Shown here in pieces: positions 1 through 7,646 of a stretch of 64,000 nucleotides of DNA. Made by a program: the position numbers and the translations under genes. The notes under the pieces were generated by a model. That model was not told where the DNA came from. It did not search any database and saw nothing but the letters and a program-made list of their open reading frames with translations. The DNA is taken from positions 1 to 64,000 of the forward strand of contig NZ_CACVAD010000020.1 of NCBI RefSeq assembly GCF_902726545.1, read 5' to 3'. This DNA is from Yersinia artesiana. Its GTDB lineage: Bacteria > Pseudomonadota > Gammaproteobacteria > Enterobacterales > Enterobacteriaceae. The number at the start of each line of letters is the position of its first letter. Position 1 is the first letter of the stretch.

Positions 1-480
1 GCATTTATAGTAACCAAGATTAATCAAAAATGCCATAGAGATTCTGTATGCATTCCCATTAAGGTATAAGATTTATGAGTTATCAGTGTGAGCAAGGGAC
101 AGAAATTTGGTCTTATTGTCATTCAGTTTGGCAGCTACAACTATCGGCCCGGACTATATTCACACTAATGCTATTTGTCTGAAGAATATTTGACAAACAA
201 ACCTGTGAGGGAAACGCTTTCACTTGAAAATTTGTCAAAGATGCACTGCATTCCCGTAGCCATCAACCTGTCGATGCGTTCACGTTTCTGAGCAGCTGTT
301 AATATCCTGTCCCGGCGCATCATTTCAATTTGGGCGTTCAATGCCTTGACCGGCTTTTGGGTAGCTCCCATCACATAACTTCCCAGCGTGCCTGTGTTTC
401 CATGAAGTTATGTGCCACCAGCTACAACAATGTGCCTAAATCGGTGTCCGGTTTTAGTTGACCGTTACACCTGTTATTGA
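1..480. other. non-coding or decayed region, phage debris
   Basis: Apart from the weak leftward fragment at 171-374, I see no intact gene, tRNA or promoter. The segment 376-420 contains the inverted words ATAACTTC and GAAGTTAT (375-382 and 403-411), about 20 bases apart. The stretch is best described as decayed mobile DNA that continues beyond the left edge. Confidence 0.4.
171..374 (-). pseudogene. possible phage protein C-terminal fragment
   Basis: An open stretch of 67 codons with no clear ribosome site. The middle part, around AALNAQ-like helices with ILTAAQKRERIDRL, reads like the charged helical tail of large phage polyvalent or structural proteins, where alternating 'AAQKRERIDRL' segments are common. 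That resemblance is from memory only. It lies next to a recombinase remnant, so decayed prophage DNA is the simplest reading. It could also be a chance open frame. No function is assigned. Confidence 0.25.
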
Positions 481-798
481 GGCTTTAAAGAGTCAAATGG
501 CAAAGGGCGACATTGTTATTCGCTCGGTTCCGTTGGAACAGCATGGAATGCGATGCTCAAGAAGGCGGGAATAAAACACAGAAAAGCCTATGAATCTCGC
601 CATACATTTGCATGTTGGGCACTAAGCGCGGGGACTAACCCAAACTTTGTTGCTAATCAAATGGGTCATGCATCAGCACTGATGATTTACAACCTGTACG
701 GAAAATGGATGTCAGAAAACAACCTTGATCAGATGGCAATCTTGCACGCTGGTTTTGATAATGGTGCCCCACTGATGTCCCAAACAATAGCTATCTGA
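481..798 (+). pseudogene. tyrosine recombinase (phage integrase), C-terminal remnant
   Basis: The frame is open from just after a stop at 478-480 and ends at 798, giving about 105 residues of a protein that is normally near 350-400. What remains is the end of the catalytic domain: the box II arginine and histidine in ESRHTFA, a later GH pair in QMGHAS, and the tyrosine nucleophile context YNLYGKW. The arm-binding and core-binding domains and the first catalytic arginine are missing, so it cannot work as a recombinase. It points to an old prophage or island whose edge lay close to ycgN. An ATG at 553 exists but is internal to the conserved region and is not a convincing start. Confidence 0.75.
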
Positions 799-822
799 TA
801 TAAATTTCTTATATATCAATAG

Positions 823-1269
823 TTATCTGGCCCACTGCGGTTTATTCAAGATGTGGTCTTGCCAATCAATCACTTCACTCTCGCGCACAGCAATATGACG
901 TACCGAAATTCGCTCGCCATGCATGGCCGATTTTGAACCTGTTAATAAGGGGTGCCATTTGGGTAAGTCATGACCTTCACCAATTAAGCGATAGGCACAG
1001 GTGGGTGGCAACCATTCAAAAGTCACCAGATTTTCGCGAGTTAACTTGATGCAATCTTCTTCTAATTCAAAGCGACGCTCATAATTACGGCATTGACAGG
1101 TTTTAATATTGAGCTGATCACAGGCCACATTGGTGAAGTAGATTTCATCAGTGTCCTCATCAATCAATTTATTCAAACAACATTGACCGCATCCGTCACA
1201 CAGTGATTCCCATTCGCTATCTGACATCTCTGCGAGTGTTTTTTGTTGCCAAAAAGGAAGTTGTGACAT
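823..1269 (-). CDS. ycgN: YcgN family cysteine-cluster protein (UPF0260)
   Basis: A 148-residue protein matching the YkgJ/YcgN cysteine-cluster family at the family's usual length. The N-terminal third has a CDGCGQCC cluster followed by further cysteines in VACDQL and CQCRNY, and a late cysteine in PPTCAYRL. This spacing is typical of a metal, probably zinc or iron-sulfur, binding site. The biochemical role is not established. The start follows the conserved MSQLPFWQ beginning. It is the first intact chromosomal gene after the recombinase remnant and shares its leftward direction with ycgM and the next genes, though a gap of about 115 bases separates it from ycgM. Confidence 0.9.
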   Translation of the reverse strand: MSQLPFWQQKTLAEMSDSEWESLCDGCGQCCLNKLIDEDTDEIYFTNVACDQLNIKTCQCRNYERRFELEEDCIKLTRENLVTFEWLPPTCAYRLIGEGHDLPKWHPLLTGSKSAMHGERISVRHIAVRESEVIDWQDHILNKPQWAR

Positions 1270-1386
1270 AACGGTATCCGGTGTAGTGAATAAATATAGA
1301 GTTAAATGAGCGGGTCGTTATAGACGCTTTGGCTACCAGATGCAAGTTTTGCCGCCAGAACCATAACCCTGACGGCATATATTCAC

Positions 1387-2043
1387 TTAAAGTACACGGG
1401 TGCTCAACGTCTTGCCATTCAGGCCAATTTTTAGCATATCGCCCGAAGCCATCGGCCCGACGCCTTGTGGCGTGCCGGTCAAAATAATATCACCAGGCCG
1501 TAAGGTAAAGAAGCGGCTGATATAACATATCAATGGCAGGATAGGTGTAATCATATCGCGGGTGTTTCCCTGCTGACGGACTTCATCATTAATGACCAGA
1601 GATAACTCGGCCTGTTGCGCATCACCAAACTCAGCGACAGGAATAAAACCCGAAATCGGACACGAACCATCAAATGCTTTGGCCTTTTCCCACGGCTGGC
1701 CCGCCTTTTTCAACCCAGACTGTAATTCGCGCAAGGTTAAATCTAATGCCACACCGTAGCCCACAATCGCGCGGGCAGCTCTATCTTCATTGGCTTGTTT
1801 TAACGGCATACCGATCAAAACGGCTAATTCTACCTCATGATGTACAGCACCAAACTCTTTCGGAATAGCAACCGGCTGGCGAATATCACACAATGCCGTT
1901 TCAGGTTTGATAAACAGCACTGGCTCGACTGAGGTGGTACTGCCCATTTCTTTAATATGTTCGGCATAGTTACTGCCTACGCAAACCACTTTATTTACTG
2001 GAAATTCCAGCAAAGCCCCTTGCCAGTCTCTATGTTGATACAT
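1387..2043 (-). CDS. ycgM: fumarylacetoacetate hydrolase family protein YcgM
   Basis: A 218-residue member of the FAH superfamily, close to E. coli YcgM (219 residues). Family members are metal-dependent hydrolases, decarboxylases or isomerases of 2-oxo acids; oxaloacetate tautomerase or decarboxylase activity has been discussed for close relatives. Visible landmarks are VCVGSNYAEHI near the start, the metal-ligand stretch VHHEVELAVLIG near residues 70-80, and the C-terminal ILTGTPQGVGP motif. I chose the start MYQHRDWQ at 2043 because it matches the family; an in-frame ATG 33 bases upstream would add an unconserved basic leader. It is likely cytosolic. Confidence 0.9.
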   Translation of the reverse strand: MYQHRDWQGALLEFPVNKVVCVGSNYAEHIKEMGSTTSVEPVLFIKPETALCDIRQPVAIPKEFGAVHHEVELAVLIGMPLKQANEDRAARAIVGYGVALDLTLRELQSGLKKAGQPWEKAKAFDGSCPISGFIPVAEFGDAQQAELSLVINDEVRQQGNTRDMITPILPLICYISRFFTLRPGDIILTGTPQGVGPMASGDMLKIGLNGKTLSTRVL

Positions 2044-2124
2044 ACTGCCTCTCCTGATTACAATCCTGATAGACACTACCCGCCGCCAAAAACGCTGGTG
2101 TACGGCGCATTTTGGCTACAGGCT

Positions 2125-3189
2125 TTATTGACTAATGCCATCTGCCATCATACCAATGCTGATGGCGAAATAGTAAGAACGATTCCAGTGCATAATAGTG
2201 CGGAAATTATCATAAACCAGAAACGCGCGCCCTTGCACATCATCAGGCACGATCACCCAGGCACGTAAGTCAGGGTTAGCGACACTCCCCTTGGGGACAA
2301 CACCCAGTTGCTGCCATTGTGCCACTGTCTTGGCTTGACCGTCTTTCAAGCCAGCAAGTGCAACATTGAAGCCCTCTGGCAACTGTGCTTCCTGACCCCA
2401 ACCGATACCCGGTTTCCACCCCTCAGTAGACAGATAGTTAGCAGTAGAAGCAAATACATCATCAATATTATTCCAAATATCGACTTTGCCATCACCATCA
2501 CCGTCAGCACCATAGGTCAGGAAAGAGCTGGGCATAAACTGGCTTTGCCCCATAGCACCAGCCCATGAACCTTTTAACTGCGGATCTTCAACCCGACCTT
2601 GTTGAATAATCTGCAATGCGGCGATCAACTCTTTGGTGAAAAACGCCTCGCGCCGCCCTTCAAATGCTAAAGTCGATAAAGCTGAAATCACATCTTCCTT
2701 ACCTTGAATCTTACCAAAACCACTTTCCATTCCCCACAGCGCCACAATATAGCGCTCAGGGACTCCGTAACGTGCCGTCACTTGTGATAGTTGGGGTTGG
2801 TAGCGCTGATATATCTCTTTGCCTTGGGCTATTTTGCTCGGTGTCAAAACTTTGGCGAGGTAATCATCCAGTGTGACCTTTTTTTCTAACTGGTTTCGAT
2901 CTGATTGAATCACCCGATCAACAAAATGAATATTGGCAAAAGCAATATCCAGCGTCGCCTCACTGATCCCTTTGGCACGAGCCTGAGCTTTCAATTGTTC
3001 AACATAAGCAGGAAACTGCGCCGGGTCACGCCCCTGTTCGGATAACATTTTTTTGTTGTTATTGCTGGTAGGTGATGGGGCTGCTTGCGGTGCAGCAACC
3101 GGTGTTTGTATTGGCGCGGCTGTGTTCTTATTAGCACACCCCAAAGATATAACAGCCGCAAAAGCGACTGTAATCATTGACAATTTCAT
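2125..3189 (-). CDS. lytic murein transglycosylase, MltB/SltB family
   Basis: A 354-residue exported peptidoglycan hydrolase that should cleave the MurNAc-GlcNAc bond to give 1,6-anhydro ends. The N-terminus is a signal sequence ending in SLGCANK; the cysteine suggests a lipoprotein but the lipobox is atypical (Ser-Leu-Gly-Cys). A Pro/Ala-rich linker follows to about residue 45. The catalytic glutamate lies in WGMESGFG and the fold motifs GAMGQSQFMPSSF and FASTANYL are clear. An EF-hand-like calcium loop, DGDGDGKVDIW, follows the GAMGQ motif as in this family. It is leftward, downstream of ycgL, with a 38-base gap. The exact paralogue name is uncertain. Confidence 0.88.
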   Translation of the reverse strand: MKLSMITVAFAAVISLGCANKNTAAPIQTPVAAPQAAPSPTSNNNKKMLSEQGRDPAQFPAYVEQLKAQARAKGISEATLDIAFANIHFVDRVIQSDRNQLEKKVTLDDYLAKVLTPSKIAQGKEIYQRYQPQLSQVTARYGVPERYIVALWGMESGFGKIQGKEDVISALSTLAFEGRREAFFTKELIAALQIIQQGRVEDPQLKGSWAGAMGQSQFMPSSFLTYGADGDGDGKVDIWNNIDDVFASTANYLSTEGWKPGIGWGQEAQLPEGFNVALAGLKDGQAKTVAQWQQLGVVPKGSVANPDLRAWVIVPDDVQGRAFLVYDNFRTIMHWNRSYYFAISIGMMADGISQ

Positions 3190-3227
3190 CGACGCGTTCC
3201 TTTATCAAGCCACAAGCCGTGAGGGAA

Positions 3228-3500
3228 CTAGGCTTTCGTTTCACCCAAATGCATTTTTAATAAGCTTTCTGGCGGCGGTGGGACTTGCAGATAAAACCCC
3301 TGCTCTACGAGTGCGCTTTTCACTTTTTCGATATCCGCTGTGGCTAAGCTTTTACGCTCATTAAGTGAAAGCTGCATCGCAAATTGGGGTTTACCAAAGC
3401 TGCTGAGTAACTCAGCCGGCACTCGCGAAAAATCGTCTTTCTTTTCAATATAAAGGTAAGTTTGATCCCGTTTCGGGCTTCGGTAGATAGCACAAAGCAT
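3228..3500 (-). CDS. ycgL: YcgL domain protein (UPF0745)
   Basis: A 90-residue protein with the YcgL fold, recognised from [17 protein letters not shown] at the start, the KKDDFSRVP segment and the tail [16 protein letters not shown]. The function is unknown; in E. coli ycgL lies beside minC, as here (separated by one gene). The start at 3500 matches the 90-residue Yersinia form; an in-frame ATG at 3527 would add nine residues not seen in relatives. It is leftward and likely cotranscribed with the transglycosylase gene. Confidence 0.88.
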   Translation of the reverse strand: MLCAIYRSPKRDQTYLYIEKKDDFSRVPAELLSSFGKPQFAMQLSLNERKSLATADIEKVKSALVEQGFYLQVPPPPESLLKMHLGETKA

Positions 3501-3579
3501 ATTCTGGACTCTAGTCGATAAATTCAATAGTCATAGCAGGCGATTATAACACGCCCTGCTATATCACCTATCCGAGATA

Positions 3580-3945
3580 TCAATAGACGGGAATATCGAT
3601 ACCGATACGGGCAGCACAAGGGTCCGGAACTAAGTAGGAATTTCTAGCGTTGTCTGCGCGTGGGCGTTGTTGATATTCCCGCTGTTGGCATTTCACCTGT
3701 TTTTCTTGTTCATTCCGTGCCGCCTCTGCATCCTTTCTCGCTTTTTCTTCATCCAGTTGGCGTTGCCATGATTGAGCATCAAGGGCGGTAGCCCCCAATG
3801 CCTTACGTTTTTCAAGATAATCTGTAGAAACTTTACTATCTTTTGGAATATCAGCGTGATAGCTAAAATCAGCCCCAACTTGCAATGGTGTTGATATGAC
3901 AATAACGCAGATAAATGATAGCGGGATGAAATTCCTTTTCATCAT
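3580..3945 (-). CDS. small exported hypothetical protein, probable iron regulation
   Basis: I do not recognise this 121-residue protein. It has a clean signal peptide of about 25 residues (basic MMKR, hydrophobic core, cleavage near VGA-D), so it should be periplasmic or secreted. Residues 55-95 are highly charged and helical (EEKARKDAEAARNEQEKQ), with two cysteines (in KCQQ and DPCAAR) that could pair. The tail is GIDIPVY. A ribosome site AAAGGA lies 7 bases before the ATG at 3945; the adjacent ATG at 3942 is an equal alternative. A near-consensus Fur box lies 44 bases upstream of the start, so iron repression is likely. It is divergent from minC. Confidence 0.75.
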   Translation of the reverse strand: MMKRNFIPLSFICVIVISTPLQVGADFSYHADIPKDSKVSTDYLEKRKALGATALDAQSWQRQLDEEKARKDAEAARNEQEKQVKCQQREYQQRPRADNARNSYLVPDPCAARIGIDIPVY

Positions 3946-4492
3946 TGATTTCCTTTAGATTAATGAATGTAGAAGCCGAAAAATATCACAAAATGATTAT
4001 CATTCTCAATATTAAATAACTAAAAATAGCGGTAATTTGTCTCGTTTATAGACAAAAGCAAAACCATTCAAGTTTGTGACTCATTTCGGCTTTGTCGATA
4101 CATGGCTCAGATTGACAAAGTATTGAGTGAGATTTCTCCGAAATAATATTACGAAGTATTTCACTCATCGGATAATAGCCACATTACACCCTCATATTTC
4201 TTCATCATAAAAACGATAATAACGAGTATGAAGCCAGTCTGGCTGTTGAAAAAATAAACAACACAATCATGACAGTGATATTAACCAAATATTGACAAAC
4301 CGGGGCTAGCGAATAAGGAGAAGTTATGCTGTAATTTCCTACAAGATTGGCATCATTGGGATGTTGGGATTCAATATATTGATACGGATAGATTTATTTT
4401 TATATTACCTATAACATGCTTGGGAAGATCAGAATATTGTACCCCGAATGATATTCCGGGGATTAAACGCAGCTGAAACTGAGTCAGGATAG
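3946..4492. other. divergent intergenic region before minC
   Basis: This 547-base, AT-rich gap holds the Fur box described separately, an imperfect inverted repeat around 4124-4168 (arms near TTGAGTGAGATT and TATTTCACTCAT), a TTGACA hexamer at 4292-4297 that could be a -35 element for minC, and a small hairpin with CCCCG and CGGGG arms at 4442-4461. A perfect AAGGAG site at 4315-4320 is followed by ATG-CTG-TAA (4326-4334), a two-codon reading frame. No longer gene is visible. Confidence 0.5.
3989..4007 (-). promoter_or_regulatory. Fur box upstream of the small exported protein gene
   Basis: Read on the minus strand the 19-mer is GAGAATGATAATCATTTTG. It agrees with the Fur consensus GATAATGATAATCATTATC at 16 of 19 positions, including the whole central palindrome. 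It sits 44 bases before the leftward start codon at 3945, a normal place for a Fur-repressed promoter. It is far from minC (start 4493), so minC is an unlikely target. Confidence 0.8.
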
Positions 4493-5179
4493 ATGTCACA
4501 ATCGCCAATTGAGTTAAAAGGCAGTAGTTTTACCCTATCGGTCATTCATTTACATGATTCCCGACCGGAGGTAATCCGTCAGGCATTACAGGAAAAGGTC
4601 GATCAAGCGCCCGCTTTCCTGAAAAACGCCCCTGTTGTGATTAACGTTGCAACGTTACCTAACGGTGCTAACTGGAAAGATCTCCAACAGGCTGTCACTT
4701 CAGCGGGTCTGCGTATTGTTGGCATCAGTGGTTGTCAGGATGAACGTCAAAAACGTGCGATAGCGCGGGCTGGTTTGCCATTACTGAGCGAAGGTAAAGG
4801 TCAGAAAATGGCACCAGAGCCGGTGGTGAGTCCGCCGGAGAATGTTCCTACCAAGACGCGAATCATCAACACGCCTGTCCGTTCTGGCCAACAGATTTAT
4901 GCCCGTAATTGTGATTTGATTGTTATCAGTAGTGTCAGTGCTGGAGCTGAATTAATTGCCGACGGTAATATTCATATCTATGGAATGATGCGCGGTCGTG
5001 CGCTAGCAGGCGCATCAGGTGATGCGCAGTGCCAGATTTTTTGCACGCATCTGGGTGCTGAACTAGTCTCTATCGCAGGGCAGTACTGGTTGAGTGATCA
5101 AATACCCAGTGATTATTTTGGTCAAGCTGCGCGTTTGCATTTGCTGGATAACGCATTAACTATACAACCTTTAAATTAA
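4493..5179 (+). CDS. minC: septum site-determining protein MinC
   Basis: A 228-residue FtsZ inhibitor that, with MinD, blocks division-ring assembly away from mid-cell. The N-terminal domain (about 1-105) binds FtsZ; a linker with [18 protein letters not shown] follows; the C-terminal beta-helical domain (about 125-228) carries the conserved glycine-rich run around [21 protein letters not shown] that contacts MinD and FtsZ tails. Length matches the E. coli protein (231). An AGGAT ribosome site precedes the ATG closely. It is the first gene of minCDE, 25 bases before minD. Confidence 0.97.
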   Translation: MSQSPIELKGSSFTLSVIHLHDSRPEVIRQALQEKVDQAPAFLKNAPVVINVATLPNGANWKDLQQAVTSAGLRIVGISGCQDERQKRAIARAGLPLLSEGKGQKMAPEPVVSPPENVPTKTRIINTPVRSGQQIYARNCDLIVISSVSAGAELIADGNIHIYGMMRGRALAGASGDAQCQIFCTHLGAELVSIAGQYWLSDQIPSDYFGQAARLHLLDNALTIQPLN

Positions 5180-5204
5180 GCCCTTTTGACAAGGAATCCA
5201 TTTC

Positions 5205-6017
5205 ATGGCACGCATTATTGTTGTTACATCGGGTAAAGGGGGCGTTGGCAAGACCACATCAAGCGCGGCTATCGCAACCGGCTTGGCCCAAAAAGGTAAA
5301 AAAACCGTTGTTATCGATTTTGATATCGGACTGCGGAACCTAGACTTGATTATGGGTTGTGAGCGCCGGGTGGTTTACGATTTTGTTAATGTGATTCAAG
5401 GTGACGCCACGTTGAACCAGGCATTAATAAAAGATAAGCGCACGGATAATTTGTATATTCTGCCCGCTTCTCAGACCCGTGATAAAGACGCTCTGACCAA
5501 AGAGGGTGTCGAAAAGATTTTAAACGATCTTGGCGAAATGAATTTTGAGTTTGTAGTGTGTGACTCACCTGCCGGCATCGAAAGCGGTGCGTTAATGGCA
5601 CTGTATTTTGCTGACGAAGCTGTCATCACGACCAACCCTGAAGTTTCTTCAGTTCGTGACTCAGACCGTATCCTCGGGATATTGTCATCCAAGTCACGCC
5701 GAGCTGAGAATGGTCAGGAACCAATTAAAGAACATCTGCTGTTGACCCGCTACAACCCAGGGCGTGTTAATCGCGGCGATATGCTTAGCATGGAAGATGT
5801 CCTTGATATTCTGAGGATACCACTGGTTGGCGTTATTCCAGAAGATCAGTCCGTATTGCGCGCCTCGAACCAAGGCGAGCCTGTGATTCTGGACAAAGAG
5901 TCAGATGCCGGTAAAGCTTATGACGATACCGTTGACCGTTTGCTAGGAGAAGAACGTCCCTTCCGCTTCATTGAAGAAGAGAAGAAGGGCTTCCTGAAAC
6001 GCCTTTTTGGGGGATAA
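5205..6017 (+). CDS. minD: septum site-determining ATPase MinD
   Basis: A 270-residue membrane-associated ATPase that recruits MinC to the membrane and oscillates pole to pole under MinE. The deviant Walker A motif GKGGVGKTT spans residues 10-18, with the signature Lys11 and catalytic Lys16. The switch region VVIDFDIGLRNLDL and DSPAGIESGAL motif follow. The last residues (KKGFLKRLFGG) form the amphipathic membrane-targeting helix. The length equals that of E. coli MinD. The gene lies 25 bases after minC and 3 bases before minE, so translation is probably coupled. Confidence 0.98.
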   Translation: MARIIVVTSGKGGVGKTTSSAAIATGLAQKGKKTVVIDFDIGLRNLDLIMGCERRVVYDFVNVIQGDATLNQALIKDKRTDNLYILPASQTRDKDALTKEGVEKILNDLGEMNFEFVVCDSPAGIESGALMALYFADEAVITTNPEVSSVRDSDRILGILSSKSRRAENGQEPIKEHLLLTRYNPGRVNRGDMLSMEDVLDILRIPLVGVIPEDQSVLRASNQGEPVILDKESDAGKAYDDTVDRLLGEERPFRFIEEEKKGFLKRLFGG

Positions 6018-6020
6018 ACC

Positions 6021-6290
6021 ATGGCTTTGTTAGACTTTTTTCTGTCCCGCAAAAAACCGACAGCCAATATAGCCAAGGAACGGCTGCAAATTATCGTCGC
6101 TGAGCGTCGTCGTGGGGACAGTGAGCCCCATTATTTGCCTGACTTGAAACGCGATATTTTGGCGGTTATTTGTAAATATATTCAGATCGACCCTGAAATG
6201 CTGCATGTGCAATTTGAGCAGAAAGGGGATGATATTTCGGTACTTGAACTTAACGTGACATTACCGGAAACGGAAGAAACGCCTAAATGA
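6021..6290 (+). CDS. minE: cell division topological specificity factor MinE
   Basis: An 89-residue protein that stimulates MinD ATPase and confines MinCD inhibition to the poles. The N-terminal [11 protein letters not shown] segment is the membrane-binding amphipathic region; residues about 14-30 ([14 protein letters not shown]) form the contact helix for MinD; the remainder is the dimerising topological specificity domain. Its start is 3 bases after the minD stop. A strong terminator follows at 6306-6344. Confidence 0.97.
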
Positions 6291-6305
6291 TTTCTTCGCA
6301 ATAGC

Positions 6306-6344
6306 TACCCCCTGTATTTATTTACAGGGGGTAATTCTTTTTTT
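6306..6344 (+). terminator. Rho-independent terminator of minCDE
   Basis: Perfect 11-bp arms, TACCCCCTGTA and TACAGGGGGTA, with a 6-base loop, followed by a T-rich run. It lies 15 bases after the minE stop. Confidence 0.9.
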
Positions 6345-6349
6345 GTTAG

Positions 6350-6365
6350 CTGTATATATATACAG
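6350..6365. promoter_or_regulatory. perfect LexA-consensus palindrome between convergent genes
   Basis: The 16-mer CTGTATATATATACAG is identical to the ideal LexA (SOS) box core CTGT-(AT)4-ACAG. It lies after the minE terminator and 63 bases from the end of the convergent gene rnd, so neither annotated neighbour starts here. It may control an unannotated short transcript, or it may be a chance palindrome in an AT-rich spacer; the sequence alone cannot decide. Confidence 0.55.
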
Positions 6366-6427
6366 TTTTATTTTTGTTATATATATACCCGCCCAAACAA
6401 GAAAATCCTTAACGCTTATTTCTGCTA

Positions 6428-7549
6428 TTAATATTGCTGTAAAATCTCAGTCAATTCCGTAGCCATTAAATCTCCACGCCAGCCACTTAATAACTCAGGT
6501 TGAGTTTCTGCTGACTTCAATTTCCAATGCCAACTCAGTAATTGGTTTATTTGCCGGCGTGACGCTAACAATTCACTGCTTAACCCACTGCGCTCACTGA
6601 CCGACACAATAAGTGCTTTAATATCTTTAAAGACTTTCTTGTAGCCCGGCTGATCAACCAGATTGATAACCGGTGGCGGCAGTTGATCTTCAGGAACGGC
6701 ATTCCCTTCGACAACCAGTGCCAGTAAGGTGCGGCCATGATAGCGAATCTCCTGCCCACTTAAACCCAGAGAGTCAAGCTCACCCAGCGAAGTTGGCTGA
6801 TAACGGGCAACTTGCCACAGGTTCTCTTCGCGAACCACAAAGTTCACCGCCAGATCACGTTCACGAGCCTGACGTAAACGCCATGACGCCAGCTTTTGCA
6901 GACAAGCCAACTGATGGCCGCGCAATTGCCAGGCATTGGTGATTTCACGGTAGGCTAATTCGGGATCGAGTGTTTCACTGCGACGGCGACACAACAGCTC
7001 ACATTCGTCTTTAGCGGCATCCATACGCCCTGCTGCTTCGGTCGCTTCAACTAATTTAGTGGCTAACGGTAACAGGTAAAATACGTCAGCAGCCGCATAA
7101 TCACACTGCTTTTCACTTAGCGGACGAGCAATCCAATCCGTGCGAGATTCGCTTTTATCTAATTCGACCCCTTCAAATTCATTCACCAACATGGCGAAAC
7201 CGCAAGATAACGAACGGCCAGAAAATGCCGCCAACACCTGAGTATCAATCATCGGTGTAGGCATGAGTTCAAAAGCATTCAAGAACACTTCGAGATCTTC
7301 ACTCCCGGCATGTAGGTATTTCACTACATTTAAATCTTGCAACAACTCACGGAAAGGCTGCCACTGCGTGATGGGCAAAGGATCAATCAGCGAAAGTTGT
7401 TCACCGTCATACAGTTGAATCAGGCCCAACTGAGGGTAGTAGGTGCGGGTTCTGACAAACTCTGTATCCAGCGCAACATGGGCATGTGTTCGGGCTTGTT
7501 CGCAGACCTGCTGCAACGCACTGTCGGTCGTGATCAACTGATAATTCAA
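6428..7549 (-). CDS. rnd: ribonuclease D
   Basis: A 373-residue 3'-to-5' exoribonuclease that trims tRNA precursors and other small RNAs. The DEDD exonuclease domain begins with DTEFVRTRTY (Asp28 and Glu30 are metal ligands), continues with HAGSEDLEV and ends with DYAAADVFYLLPL, whose tyrosine and aspartate mark the DEDDy subgroup. Two HRDC-type helical domains fill residues about 205-370. Translation appears to begin at TTG (7547-7549), as known for the E. coli gene, where the rare start limits expression. The next gene upstream on this strand is fadD. Confidence 0.96.
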   Translation of the reverse strand: MNYQLITTDSALQQVCEQARTHAHVALDTEFVRTRTYYPQLGLIQLYDGEQLSLIDPLPITQWQPFRELLQDLNVVKYLHAGSEDLEVFLNAFELMPTPMIDTQVLAAFSGRSLSCGFAMLVNEFEGVELDKSESRTDWIARPLSEKQCDYAAADVFYLLPLATKLVEATEAAGRMDAAKDECELLCRRRSETLDPELAYREITNAWQLRGHQLACLQKLASWRLRQARERDLAVNFVVREENLWQVARYQPTSLGELDSLGLSGQEIRYHGRTLLALVVEGNAVPEDQLPPPVINLVDQPGYKKVFKDIKALIVSVSERSGLSSELLASRRQINQLLSWHWKLKSAETQPELLSGWRGDLMATELTEILQQY

Positions 7550-7588
7550 AACGTGATTCTCTATTAGTCGTTAGTTCTATGGCAAACA

Positions 7589-7618
7589 CAACAACGCCGG
7601 TGATAACCGGCGTTGTTG
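7589..7618 (-). terminator. inverted repeat, probable fadD terminator
   Basis: Perfect 12-bp arms (CAACAACGCCGG and CCGGCGTTGTTG) with a 6-base loop lie between the fadD stop and the rnd start. The T-run after the stem is weak on the minus strand, so termination may be partial. Confidence 0.6.
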
Positions 7619-7646
7619 ATGATGATTGAGTGACTCCCTCGTTAAG

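Noticed and set aside
3693-3902. alternative frame inside the small exported protein gene
   Set aside because: It lacks a ribosome site and signal peptide, while the main frame has both.
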